Below are positions 1-8,081 of a stretch of DNA of 49,080 nucleotides, piece by piece (position 1 is the first letter of the stretch; every line of letters begins with the position of its first letter). The stretch is from an uncultured Ruminococcus sp. GTDB lineage: Bacteria; Bacillota; Clostridia; Oscillospirales; Ruminococcaceae. The translations under genes and the position numbers were made by a program. The stretch is from the NCBI GenBank assembly GCA_900315755.1, contig ONAI01000004.1:1-49080 (forward strand), in the 5' to 3' direction. A model generated the notes under the pieces. It was not told the DNA's origin, did no database searches, and worked only from the letters and a program-made list of their open reading frames with translations.

Positions 1-1320
1 GCTGTACTCCGTTCGTTTGAAAAGGAAATGGGCAGAAATGTTATTCGTCCTGCTATTTCCGGACTTATGGGCGCTTTCGGATGTGCTCTCTACGCTAAGG
101 AAAGAGCTGTCGGCGAAAAATCCACCCTCATCTCAGCTGAAGAACTCGAAACTTTCGCCTATACATCGCGCTCTGTGAACTGCAACGGCTGTACCGCACA
201 CTGTCAGCTGAACATCATCAACTTCGGTAAGGGCAGACGTTTCATTTCAGGAAACCGCTGCGAAAAGGGCGGCGGTATCAAGATCAAGAACAAAATACCA
301 AACCTCTATGAGTATAAATACGACAGCATCATAAATACAGTAAAAACTCACCAGCCGCGCAAATACCGCGCAACTGTCGGACTTCCGCTGGCTCTCAGCT
401 TCTATGAACAGCTTCCGTTCTGGCATATGCTGTTCACAACTCTCGGCTTCAGGACTATCATTTCGGACGAAAGCTCGCGCCAGATGTACTACCTCGGACA
501 GCATACCATACCTTCAGATACGGTCTGCTATCCTGCAAAGCTTACTCACGGACACATCGAGAATCTCCTCGATAAGGGTGCTGATTTCATATTCTATCCC
601 TGCATGAGCTACAATATTGATGAGGGCGGCAGCGATAACCACTTCAACTGTCCTGTCGTTGCGTATTACTCGGAGCTTCTTCTTGCAAACAATCCGCGTC
701 TCAACAATAACAACTTCATTCATCCTTATATGGATCCGAATATCAGAAAGAACGTTATCAACGTTATGACCAAAGCTCTTGCCAAGTATAACGTCAAGGG
801 AAAGATCCCGGCAGCTGTCGATAAGGCATATGAGGCTATGGAAAAATTCCGTGCAGAGATCGCAAACAAGGCAAGAGACATCATCGAACAGGCTCGTGCC
901 GAAAAAAGAAATATCATCGTTCTCGCAGGTCGTCCTTACCACATCGACAAGGAGATCAACCACGGTATACATAAACTTATTACAAGTCTCGGAATGGCTG
1001 TTGTTACCGAGGACAGCGTTGCTCAGCTTGCCCGTACTCCTAAGCTCGGCGTTCTCAACCAGTGGACTTACCATTCAAGACTTTACCGTGCTGCGAATTA
1101 CGTCACAACCCAGAGCGATATGCAGCTTATCCAGCTGGTATCATTCGGCTGCGGCATTGATGCTGTAACAAGCGATGAAGTACGTAACATACTCGAAAGC
1201 AAGGGAAAACTCTACACCCAGCTAAAGATCGACGAGATCAATAACCTCGGCGCTGCAAGAATAAGGCTGAGAAGTCTTGTCGCAGCTATGGAACAATCCA
1301 AAAACAGAACTGAGGAATGA
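1..1320 (+). CDS. acyl-CoA dehydratase activase-related protein, C-terminal part (5' truncated by window edge)
   Basis: The reading frame is open from base 1, so the true start lies upstream; 439 residues are visible. It resembles the region after the ATPase domain of the large (about 1,400-residue) activases linked to 2-hydroxyacyl-CoA dehydratases (BcrA/BadF plus DUF2229/COG3580 type). A cysteine cluster C-x2-C-x3-C at frame residues 61, 64 and 68, with another Cys at 87, is a likely Fe-S ligand set. In the family, activases use ATP to drive a low-potential electron into the dehydratase; whether this copy does so is inferred. The partner half follows after a 50-bp gap with its own GGAGG site, so the two are probably one operon. 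In many Clostridia both halves are one polypeptide. Confidence 0.75.
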   Translation, partial: AVLRSFEKEMGRNVIRPAISGLMGAFGCALYAKERAVGEKSTLISAEELETFAYTSRSVNCNGCTAHCQLNIINFGKGRRFISGNRCEKGGGIKIKNKIPNLYEYKYDSIINTVKTHQPRKYRATVGLPLALSFYEQLPFWHMLFTTLGFRTIISDESSRQMYYLGQHTIPSDTVCYPAKLTHGHIENLLDKGADFIFYPCMSYNIDEGGSDNHFNCPVVAYYSELLLANNPRLNNNNFIHPYMDPNIRKNVINVMTKALAKYNVKGKIPAAVDKAYEAMEKFRAEIANKARDIIEQARAEKRNIIVLAGRPYHIDKEINHGIHKLITSLGMAVVTEDSVAQLARTPKLGVLNQWTYHSRLYRAANYVTTQSDMQLIQLVSFGCGIDAVTSDEVRNILESKGKLYTQLKIDEINNLGAARIRLRSLVAAMEQSKNRTEE

Positions 1321-1370
1321 TACTTTAGAAATCCATTCTCAATTCTCCATTCTTTACCGGAGGTAACATA

Positions 1371-2600
1371 ATGTCTGAATACGTTAAATTCACCGAGGAA
1401 ATGAAAAAAACTCATACTATCCTCGTACCGGATATGCTGCCTATCCACTTCAAGATGCTCTGTAAGATCTTTGAAGCTGAGGGCTATAAAATGAAGCTTC
1501 TGCAAAATGATTCGCGCGCTGTCGTTGATGAAGGACTGAAAAACGTTCACAATGATGCCTGCTATCCGGCTCTGCTGGTAATAGGTCAGTTCATGGACGC
1601 TCTCAACAGCGGCGAATACGATGTCGATAAGACTGCTCTGCTTATCACTCAGACCGGCGGCGGATGCCGTGCTTCAAACTACATCCACCTTCTGAGAAAA
1701 GCCGTTGATAAGAATTATCCTCAGGTCCCGGTAGTTTCGCTGAACTTCAGCGGTCTCGAAAAGGACAGCGCATTCCGTATCACTGCACCTATGTTCGTGA
1801 AGCTTCTCCACGCTGTTCTCTACGGTGATCTGCTCATGACCTGCTATAACAAATGCCGCGCTTATGAGGTGAATAAGGGCGATTCAAAGAAAATGCTCGA
1901 TAAATGGCAGAACAGAATGGGTAATATCTTCCGCAAGAAGGATAAGAAATACCTTAAAGCAAAAAAGATATACCGCGATATACTCGATGATTTCGCTTCT
2001 ATCGAGCTTAGCAGCGAAAAGAAGATCAAGGTCGGTATCGTCGGTGAGATCTACGTTAAATACTCACCGCTCGCAAACAACCACCTTGAGGACTTCCTCA
2101 TCTCAGAAGGCTGCGAACCAGTTGTTCCTTCGCTGCTTGAATTCGTTATGTACTGCGCTGCCGGTACTTTCAACGATGCCGACATCTATGATAATCACAA
2201 TAAGATGTCGTTTGCCTATAAGCTTGGATACAAGTTGCTTTACGCTAAGCAGAAGGAACTCATAAAGGTAATGAAGGAGCAGGGAAGCTTTGAACCTCTG
2301 CATGATTTCGAGTACCTCAGAAAGCTTGCTGATAAGTACATTAATCAGGGAGTCGTTATGGGCGAGGGCTGGCTGATACCGGCTGAAATGGCTGCTCTGG
2401 CAAAATCCGGCGTTGAAAATATCATATGTGCCCAGCCTTTCGGATGCCTTCCGAACCACATCGTTGCAAAGGGTATGTCCCGTGCAATAAAGGAAGATAA
2501 TCCAAATGCAAATATAGTCGCTATCGACTATGACCCCGGCGCTACAAAAGTCAATCAGGAAAACCGTATAAAGCTTATGCTTGCCAATGCGAGATTATAA
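1371..2600 (+). CDS. 2-hydroxyacyl-CoA dehydratase family protein (COG3581-like)
   Basis: A 409-residue protein preceded by GGAGG (around 1360) at good spacing. Motifs typical of the HgdB/COG3581 group are visible: NDACYPALLVIGQF near residue 60 and QTGGGCRASNY near residue 98, whose cysteines are candidate [4Fe-4S] ligands. A late 'GEGWLIPAEM...CAQPFGCLPNH' segment carries two more conserved cysteines. It matches the C-terminal third of the large acyl-CoA dehydratase activase proteins and probably works with the preceding half. The substrate is not evident; no dehydratase alpha/beta subunits or CoA-transferase are in the window. Its stop is 2 bp from the psd start, suggesting co-transcription. 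Confidence 0.75.
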   Translation: MSEYVKFTEEMKKTHTILVPDMLPIHFKMLCKIFEAEGYKMKLLQNDSRAVVDEGLKNVHNDACYPALLVIGQFMDALNSGEYDVDKTALLITQTGGGCRASNYIHLLRKAVDKNYPQVPVVSLNFSGLEKDSAFRITAPMFVKLLHAVLYGDLLMTCYNKCRAYEVNKGDSKKMLDKWQNRMGNIFRKKDKKYLKAKKIYRDILDDFASIELSSEKKIKVGIVGEIYVKYSPLANNHLEDFLISEGCEPVVPSLLEFVMYCAAGTFNDADIYDNHNKMSFAYKLGYKLLYAKQKELIKVMKEQGSFEPLHDFEYLRKLADKYINQGVVMGEGWLIPAEMAALAKSGVENIICAQPFGCLPNHIVAKGMSRAIKEDNPNANIVAIDYDPGATKVNQENRIKLMLANARL

Positions 2601-2602
2601 TT

Positions 2603-3469
2603 ATGATCAAGAACAGAAAAGGCGAGATCATCGTCACAAATAAAAAACAGAACAAGCTGCTGAAACTGCTCTATGGTTCAGTCGGCGGAAGAATAATGCT
2701 CAAGCTTTTAACTGCACCTGCTCTTTCAAGAGCCGCAGGAAGATTCATGGATTCACGTCTTTCAAAGCCGCTCATAAAACGCTTCATCAGAAGCAGCGGC
2801 ATTGATACCTCACAATACGTGATGTACAATTTCCCGTCATATAACGCTTTCTTTACAAGAAGTGTCAAGCCGGAAATGCGGCCTGTCGATATGACACCGC
2901 AGCACCTTATAAGTCCGTGCGACTCAAAGCTTTCGGTATACCGTATCGACCGCAAGAGTATTTTCCGGATAAAGGGTTCTCGCTACCGCATATCAGACCT
3001 CATCGACCACAAATTCCTCGCAGACCGTTTCAACGGCGGACTCTGCCTGATATTCCGCCTTGAGGTCGACGATTACCACCGCTACTGCTATATCGACAGC
3101 GGCGTTAAAACAGGCAACACCTTCATCGAAGGCGTACTGCATACCGTAAACCCGATAGCGCTCGAAAAATACAACATCTATAAGCGCAACAGCCGCGAAT
3201 ATACTCTTATACATACTGATAATTTCGGCGATGTTATACAGGTAGAGGTCGGCGCGATGATGGTAGGACGTATCTGCAATCATGATGAGGCAGGTCCTGT
3301 AAAGCGCGGTCAGGAAAAAGGTATGTTTGAATTCGGAGGGTCAACCATCGTCGTTCTTCTTGAAAAAGGAAAAGCCTCTATCGACAAAGACATATTGAAA
3401 AACTCAGCAGAGGGTTATGAGACTATTGTTAAATACGGTGAAAAAATCGGAACTTCACTAAACTCATAA
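2603..3469 (+). CDS. psd: phosphatidylserine decarboxylase proenzyme
   Basis: A 288-residue pyruvoyl-dependent enzyme that converts phosphatidylserine to phosphatidylethanolamine at the membrane. The self-cleavage site is visible as FEFGGST, cutting between Gly246 and Ser247; Ser247 becomes the pyruvoyl group on the small alpha chain. Upstream family features include NAFFTRSVKPEMRPVD near residue 78 and SPCDSKL near residue 103. The start overlaps the end of the previous gene (2-bp gap) and has no strong ribosome site, which suggests translational coupling. No phosphatidylserine synthase gene is adjacent. A later in-frame ATG was not favoured because family members have an N-terminal stretch. 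Confidence 0.9.
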   Translation: MIKNRKGEIIVTNKKQNKLLKLLYGSVGGRIMLKLLTAPALSRAAGRFMDSRLSKPLIKRFIRSSGIDTSQYVMYNFPSYNAFFTRSVKPEMRPVDMTPQHLISPCDSKLSVYRIDRKSIFRIKGSRYRISDLIDHKFLADRFNGGLCLIFRLEVDDYHRYCYIDSGVKTGNTFIEGVLHTVNPIALEKYNIYKRNSREYTLIHTDNFGDVIQVEVGAMMVGRICNHDEAGPVKRGQEKGMFEFGGSTIVVLLEKGKASIDKDILKNSAEGYETIVKYGEKIGTSLNS

Positions 3470-3485
3470 AAAGGAGAATGCTAAT

Positions 3486-4040
3486 ATGAAATGTCCATAT
3501 TGCGGTGCAGAACTGCTTAATAACGCAAAATTTTGTGAGGAATGCGGTGCGGCAACAGGAAACGATAACTATTCGTCTTCTGCACCTCAGTTTTCTCAGC
3601 CATACGGTCAGCAGCAACAGAACAGCCGTCCTCAGGTCGATCCTAACTACGTGCCTGATCCGCCGGCTTTTGTAACTTTTCCTCAGGCTGTTAAGATGTT
3701 CTTCAAGAACTGGAACAACTTCAGCGGAAGATCTACAAGAAGCGAATTCTGGTACGCTTATATCCTGCAAATGATCATCGGAACAGTCGCAGGATATATC
3801 GGTATGGGAAATTACACAGTAACTCTTTTAGCTTCCGGACTCGTTTCACTGATATTATTCATTCCTTTTCTTGCAGCTTCAGTACGCAGACTTCACGATA
3901 TCGGAAAAAGCGGCTGGTGGTATCTGATCGCCTTTACCTGTATCGGAGCATTTTTCCTGCTCTATTGGTATGCACAGCCCGGCGACCCGAACGAGAATAT
4001 GTATGGTCCTTCCGCAGAACAGAAAAACCGCGGACTATAA
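3486..4040 (+). CDS. zinc-ribbon DUF805 membrane protein
   Basis: A 184-residue protein. Residues 1-20 form a treble-clef zinc ribbon (CPYCG...FCEECG), followed by a Q/S/P-rich linker to about residue 60. The rest matches DUF805: an amphipathic 'FFKNWNNFSGRSTRSEFWYAYI' entry, about three hydrophobic segments (near 98-115, 118-135 and 155-172), and the conserved ASVRRLHDIGKSGWW motif followed by a PGDPNENMYGP tail. DUF805 proteins are inner-membrane proteins of unknown function. The ribosome site AAAGGAG lies about 8 bases upstream. It follows psd by 16 bp and ends at a bidirectional terminator, so it is probably the last gene of the dehydratase-psd unit. Confidence 0.8.
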   Translation: MKCPYCGAELLNNAKFCEECGAATGNDNYSSSAPQFSQPYGQQQQNSRPQVDPNYVPDPPAFVTFPQAVKMFFKNWNNFSGRSTRSEFWYAYILQMIIGTVAGYIGMGNYTVTLLASGLVSLILFIPFLAASVRRLHDIGKSGWWYLIAFTCIGAFFLLYWYAQPGDPNENMYGPSAEQKNRGL

Positions 4041-4059
4041 TACTGATATATAATCAAAA

Positions 4060-4090
4060 ACCGGAAGCAGTCTGATGCTTCCGGTTTATT
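4060..4090. terminator. bidirectional terminator between convergent genes
   Basis: A 10-bp perfect stem (ACCGGAAGCA 4060-4069 with TGCTTCCGGT 4076-4085) has a 6-base loop. A T-rich tract follows on the + side and an A-run precedes it (T-run for the minus strand). It lies between the DUF805 gene (+) and the carboxypeptidase gene (-). Confidence 0.85.
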
Positions 4091-4108
4091 TTATACTATT
4101 ATTTGCAA

Positions 4109-5227
4109 TTATTCCTGAGGAGCTTCCTCGGCTTCTGTTTCAGCCTGAGTTTCTTCCTCCTGCTGTGTTTCTTCCGGCTGAGTTTCCTCATGAGGCGGTT
4201 CTTCAGCGTTCAGCTTTTCGTCCTTATACACTGTAACGATGAATCCGTTGTAATTATTGCCTGAGATTTCGTATTTCAGACCCGAAGGTACAGGCACACT
4301 CGTAGTTTCAGCGCTGTCATCGGAAGGAACAAAATAAACTTCAAAATTCCTGCCGTCCTCATCAGTAAACTCAAGATGCTCACCGCTGTAAGGATGCTGC
4401 TCTAAAAGGTCCATGTATTCTTCCATGCAAAGACCATTTTTGGTCATATAGTAAGAGTGGGGCTTTCCGACATAACGGAAATGCCATGGTTCATAGCGGA
4501 TATTTGTAATATTTTCCTTATCTTCAGGATACCTTATAATAAGACCGTATTTATAGCAGTTCTCACTGAACCACGCATAATCGCCTGTTCCCTGATAATC
4601 ATAATCCGGGAGAGTCGAGAAATCGACTGCATAGCCTGATTCATGCTCACTGAAGCCCGGCTTTGCAACACGCTGTTTATCTTCCTCATTATCGCTCTCC
4701 ATAGCCTTATCGTAGAGCTCCTTCTGGAACTCGGTAGTACGGAAAGCGCCGTAGATAATGATATTGTCGATATGGTAAATATCGTAGAAATCGCCGATCA
4801 TAGTTGCCAGCGGCTCATACATCTGACTTACGATAGTATAGGTATTATCAACTGCACCGAAATAAGTTCTTCCGGTCTCCTCATTTTTATCAAGGATACT
4901 TACCAGATCCTCTTCACCTGTTACATAATATTCATGCTTATCGTTAACAAGAATGAGATCGCCCTTGAATTTATCCTTTGTATTGATATTTTTTGTCTCA
5001 TATAGCGTTTTATTAGGATCAAAAGGCTCCTGAGGATCGGCGGATGTTTCCTGAATAATGATCTCGGACTTATCCTTATGCTCTCCGCTTGTAACAACGC
5101 TGCTTCTGTCTACCATACCCTTAACAGCAAAAACTCCGCCTGCGAGACAAGCCATGCATATTATCAATTCAGTTAGATGTTTAGTTCTGCGAATACTCTT
5201 TTCTTTGCTTATTTTTTTCTTTGGCAT
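4109..5227 (-). CDS. VanY-type D-alanyl-D-alanine carboxypeptidase (peptidase M15B)
   Basis: A 372-residue membrane-anchored zinc peptidase predicted to trim the terminal D-Ala of peptidoglycan stem peptides outside the cell. The start at 5227 is chosen because AGGAG lies about 7 bases upstream; a longer frame lacks a ribosome site. A basic N-terminus and one hydrophobic segment (about residues 18-40) make a signal anchor. The M15B zinc motif SEH...GYAVD (His195, Asp202) and the second motif EPWHFRYVG (His249) are intact. The last about 50 residues are Glu/Gln/Pro/Thr-rich and probably a disordered extracellular tail. It is single and convergent with the previous gene; there is no vanA-like resistance cluster nearby, so a housekeeping cell-wall role is likeliest. 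Confidence 0.88.
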   Translation of the reverse strand: MPKKKISKEKSIRRTKHLTELIICMACLAGGVFAVKGMVDRSSVVTSGEHKDKSEIIIQETSADPQEPFDPNKTLYETKNINTKDKFKGDLILVNDKHEYYVTGEEDLVSILDKNEETGRTYFGAVDNTYTIVSQMYEPLATMIGDFYDIYHIDNIIIYGAFRTTEFQKELYDKAMESDNEEDKQRVAKPGFSEHESGYAVDFSTLPDYDYQGTGDYAWFSENCYKYGLIIRYPEDKENITNIRYEPWHFRYVGKPHSYYMTKNGLCMEEYMDLLEQHPYSGEHLEFTDEDGRNFEVYFVPSDDSAETTSVPVPSGLKYEISGNNYNGFIVTVYKDEKLNAEEPPHEETQPEETQQEEETQAETEAEEAPQE

Positions 5228-5728
5228 TACTAACTCCTGACTGCCGCGATTCACAGCGGCTATTGCTTTTGTTCTTACTAAAAACATTGCTTTTTATCTT
5301 CGACTAACATTATAACACATCTTTTCATGAAAATATAGTCTTTCATTATCATATTTGTAAAAATACTGCTTTTCGTACAATATTCGATACCTCATTTTGT
5401 ATGATTCCAACAGTTTTATGCTGTATTTTAACCATCACAAAAGCTTAGCATAATAGTCGCTCGATCATCATTGTACACCTTTCACACAAAGCTATCGGTT
5501 ATATTGTGTATAACGTAGAGGGTTACAAAAAATACTCTCTGATTAGCACTTTTTTCACAATATTTCAAAAAGCCCTTGAAATCAATAAAATATAATGTTA
5601 TAATAAATAATGTGAAAATATGTCTAAAAATAAACGACAAGCAGCATTATCGTCCTATCATCCGTTAAGCAGCTGCAACAATCTGCTGCTGCGATGAGAC
5701 TATTTTTACAGTCAAGGAGTGATTTTCA
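5228..5728. other. AT-rich divergent promoter region
   Basis: A 500-bp non-coding stretch between two divergent genes. It contains a probable extended -10 for the carboxypeptidase on the minus strand (ATTATA at 5309-5314, preceded by TG on that strand, without a good -35). It also holds the strong rightward promoter listed separately. A 118-base leader with a short AGCAG/CTGCT stem precedes the zinc-ribbon repeat gene. No convincing ORF was seen. Confidence 0.6.
5576..5604 (+). promoter_or_regulatory. sigma-A promoter for the zinc-ribbon repeat protein gene
   Basis: TTGAAA (5576-5581), a 17-base spacer and TATAAT (5599-5604), with an extended -10 TG. A start near 5611 would leave a leader of about 118 bases before the ATG at 5729. 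Confidence 0.8.
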
Positions 5729-7282
5729 ATGATTTGCCCTCAGTGTGGAAACGAAAATCCGCCGAAACTAAAGTTTTGCGTCAATTGCGGTATGAACCTC
5801 GAAAACCCGCAGGAAGTTAATTACGAACAAGTCGACATGGGCGGCTATCATACAGAAGAAGAACCAAACGCCGGAGGATTCAAGTTCGGAAGCGGTACTT
5901 TTACTATAAGCGATAAAGCACCTACCGATTCTTCCTCTGATCTATATACCGCTGATGAACTCAACAGCGATGAACAGGAGTTCGATTTCAGCAGTTTTGA
6001 TGAACCGTTTATCCCAAAACTCGATACCGAAAGAGTTACCCTTCCTCACAGTGCTCAGCCAAATCCGCAGAATGCACCTATGCAAGGAATGTACGGCGGC
6101 TATCCTCAGCCTATGATGAATCAGCCGCAGATGACAGGTATGCCTCAAATGAACGGTATGCCTCAGATGTCACAGGTGGGCGGTATCCCTCAGTCAGGCG
6201 CTCAGCCGCAGATGAACGGTGCTCAGCCTCAGATAATCGGCTACGATCAGAACGGTATGCCTATCTACGGTCAGGCTCAGCCTATGATGTATGCTCAGCC
6301 TCAGATAATCGGTTACGATCAGAACGGTATGCCTATCTACGGTCAGGCTCAGCCTATCATGTACGCTCAGCCCCAGATAATCGGCTACGATCAGAACGGT
6401 ATGCCTATCTACGGTCAGCCTCAGCCTATGATGTACGCTCAGCCTCAGATAATCGGCTACGATCAGAACGGTATGCCTATCTATGGTCAGGCTCAGCCTA
6501 TCATGTACGCTCAGCCCCAGATGCTGAACGAAAACGGTGAACCCGTTCCGGCTCCTTATCCTCAGCCTATGCCATACGGCGGAATTGCTCCGGTGCAGCC
6601 CGCAGGTATGCCGCCTTATGGCGCTCCTGCTCCACAACCGCAGCAGCCACAGCAGCCGCAGCAGGATAAAGAACGTGTTGACGTTCCTGATGATTTCTGG
6701 GAATTCTTCGATGGCGGAAAATCCACTAAACACGCAGAAGACACTATGGATGACTTCTTCGGTAAACACAGCAATGATATGGGCGGTGTTTCAGCAAACG
6801 GCGGCGATATGGGCCGTCTTAAGAAGTTCGAGAAAAAACGTGTCGATTACATGGGAGATACACCTCTCGTAGACGCTTCAAAACTTATCCCGAATACGGC
6901 GGGTAAATTCAATAAGATGTATATGCGAAAGACCGATTCGGTAAATGCCGAAGATCTTGAAGCAAAAGTTCAGACAAAAACTCAGGACATCATGCGTGTC
7001 ACCAAGGAAGTTGACGCAAATAAGCTTAATTCATATGAACATATCAAGTCGCGCGTTACGATGAATGCTGCCGGTGAAGCTAATGCAGACGATCTTGAAG
7101 CCTATGTTCATGAGCATAAGGAAGCGATAATGTCTCAGAACGTTGAAGCAGTTGAAGCACTTCCAAAGAAAAAGTCCACTTACAATGACGAGATCGACGC
7201 GATAGAACTGCCGGATTATATGCAGGCACGCAAGACAGTCAAGGACGATGAACCGGAAATTCCCGGCTTGCCGGAAATTTAA
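5729..7282 (+). CDS. zinc-ribbon protein with Q/P/M/Y-rich tandem repeats, function unknown
   Basis: A 517-residue soluble-looking protein preceded by AAGGAG. Residues 3-22 form a zinc ribbon (CPQCG...FCVNCG). An acidic stretch follows, then a Met/Gln/Pro/Gly low-complexity region. Residues 167-262 are four 24-residue repeats of the form PQIIGYDQNGMPIYGQ plus A/P-QP-M/I-MYAQ, encoded by a 72-bp tandem repeat. The C-terminal part is more ordered: an acidic DDFWEFFDGG segment near residue 315, then a charged region containing two related motifs (NAEDLEA at 406 and NADDLEA at 452) that look like an internal duplication. No membrane segment or enzyme motif was recognised. The repeats resemble prion-like or scaffold linkers, but that is only a resemblance. 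Confidence 0.7.
   Translation: MICPQCGNENPPKLKFCVNCGMNLENPQEVNYEQVDMGGYHTEEEPNAGGFKFGSGTFTISDKAPTDSSSDLYTADELNSDEQEFDFSSFDEPFIPKLDTERVTLPHSAQPNPQNAPMQGMYGGYPQPMMNQPQMTGMPQMNGMPQMSQVGGIPQSGAQPQMNGAQPQIIGYDQNGMPIYGQAQPMMYAQPQIIGYDQNGMPIYGQAQPIMYAQPQIIGYDQNGMPIYGQPQPMMYAQPQIIGYDQNGMPIYGQAQPIMYAQPQMLNENGEPVPAPYPQPMPYGGIAPVQPAGMPPYGAPAPQPQQPQQPQQDKERVDVPDDFWEFFDGGKSTKHAEDTMDDFFGKHSNDMGGVSANGGDMGRLKKFEKKRVDYMGDTPLVDASKLIPNTAGKFNKMYMRKTDSVNAEDLEAKVQTKTQDIMRVTKEVDANKLNSYEHIKSRVTMNAAGEANADDLEAYVHEHKEAIMSQNVEAVEALPKKKSTYNDEIDAIELPDYMQARKTVKDDEPEIPGLPEI
6227..6514 (+). repeat. 72-bp in-frame tandem repeat, 4 copies
   Basis: Four near-identical 72-bp units (6227-6298, 6299-6370, 6371-6442, 6443-6514) start at CCTCAGATAATCGG (one unit CCCCAG). 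A degenerate partial unit follows. The unit is a multiple of three, so copy-number change would keep the frame. Units differ by a few silent changes and by M/I and A/P substitutions. Confidence 0.95.
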
Positions 7283-7315
7283 TAAATATTATAAAAAGTG
7301 AAGGAGAGAATTCAG

Positions 7316-7717
7316 ATGAAGAAGTTTCTTGAAGAATTCAAAGCATTTGCCCTTAAAGGCAACGTAATGGACATGGCTATCGGTGTTATCATCGGTGCTG
7401 CTTTCGGCGACATCGTTAAGGCTTTCACTGATGACTTTATCAATCCTATCATCGCAGCTATCGGCGGCGCTGAAGTTCACGGTATGACAGAGATCGGCAA
7501 CACAGGATCATATATCCTCTGGGGTGATTTCATCACAGCTGTTATCAACTTCCTTATCATGGCAATGTGCGTATTCATCATGATGAAGAGCGTTAATGCC
7601 CTTATGAACATCGGAAGAAAGAAGAAGGAAGAAGAGGAAAAGCCTGCTGAGCCGCCTAAGGAAGAAGTTCTCCTTACAGAGATCAGAGACCTTCTCAAAG
7701 CTCAGGCTAAGAAATAA
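7316..7717 (+). CDS. mscL: large-conductance mechanosensitive channel MscL
   Basis: A 133-residue membrane channel that opens under high membrane tension to release solutes during hypo-osmotic shock. The start at 7316 follows AAGGAG (7301-7306) at proper spacing; a GTG 18 bases earlier lies before the ribosome site and is rejected. The N-terminal MKKFLEEFKAFALKGNVMDMAIGVIIGAAF segment (S1 plus TM1) is classic for the family. TM2 is near residues 65-92, followed by a Lys/Glu-rich linker and a C-terminal helix (EVLLTEIRDLLKAQ). The length is normal for MscL. It sits 33 bp after the repeat-protein gene, so they may share a transcript, and it ends at a clear terminator. Confidence 0.95.
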   Translation: MKKFLEEFKAFALKGNVMDMAIGVIIGAAFGDIVKAFTDDFINPIIAAIGGAEVHGMTEIGNTGSYILWGDFITAVINFLIMAMCVFIMMKSVNALMNIGRKKKEEEEKPAEPPKEEVLLTEIRDLLKAQAKK

Positions 7718-7738
7718 TTATTGATACATAATGCGATT

Positions 7739-7765
7739 CAGGGATGATGCTTCATCCCTGTTTTT
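7739..7765 (+). terminator. terminator after mscL
   Basis: A stem CAGGGATGA (7739-7747) / TCATCCCTG (7752-7760) with a TGCT loop and a TTTTTG tract. Confidence 0.85.
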
Positions 7766-8081
7766 GTTGGGTAATAAATATTTCGGTGGTTACTGTGTAT
7801 CTGGCGTTCGCAATTGCATATTATACCACAAACCCAGCGCAGAGCCTGCGCCCCCTTCCACGGGGGCACTCGTTTTACTCGCTCACTTTGTAAGAAAACG
7901 TTAATCTGCTTGCGCTCACGGCATTGTATCTGAATCATTTCACATTTTCAGATACAGTCAAGACCAAGACAAGCGCCATAAATGGCGGTCTTGACAGAAT
8001 GTGTGTTTGTAGTTTGTGGCAATTACGCAAACGCCCAGCCATTTTCGACCACCCAAAAAGTTATATACTATTTTTTATGGC
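7766..8081. other. structured non-coding stretch between mscL and gpr
   Basis: About 315 bp with no convincing gene but many inverted repeats. These are GCGCAG/CTGCGC near 7840, a GCCCCC/GGGGGC stem near 7850-7867, GTATCTGAA/TTCAGATAC (7926-7934/7947-7955), and GTCAAGACC/GGTCTTGAC (7957-7965/7987-7995) with an inner GCCAT/ATGGC stem. One may end gpr transcription on the minus strand. Short open frames here lack ribosome sites and protein character. The base composition differs from the AT-rich gaps elsewhere, which suggests a decayed repeat or an RNA element. Confidence 0.5.

Noticed and set aside
6227-6514. CRISPR-like array from regularly spaced repeats
   Set aside because: The units are contiguous 72-bp copies without unique spacers and lie in frame inside a coding gene.
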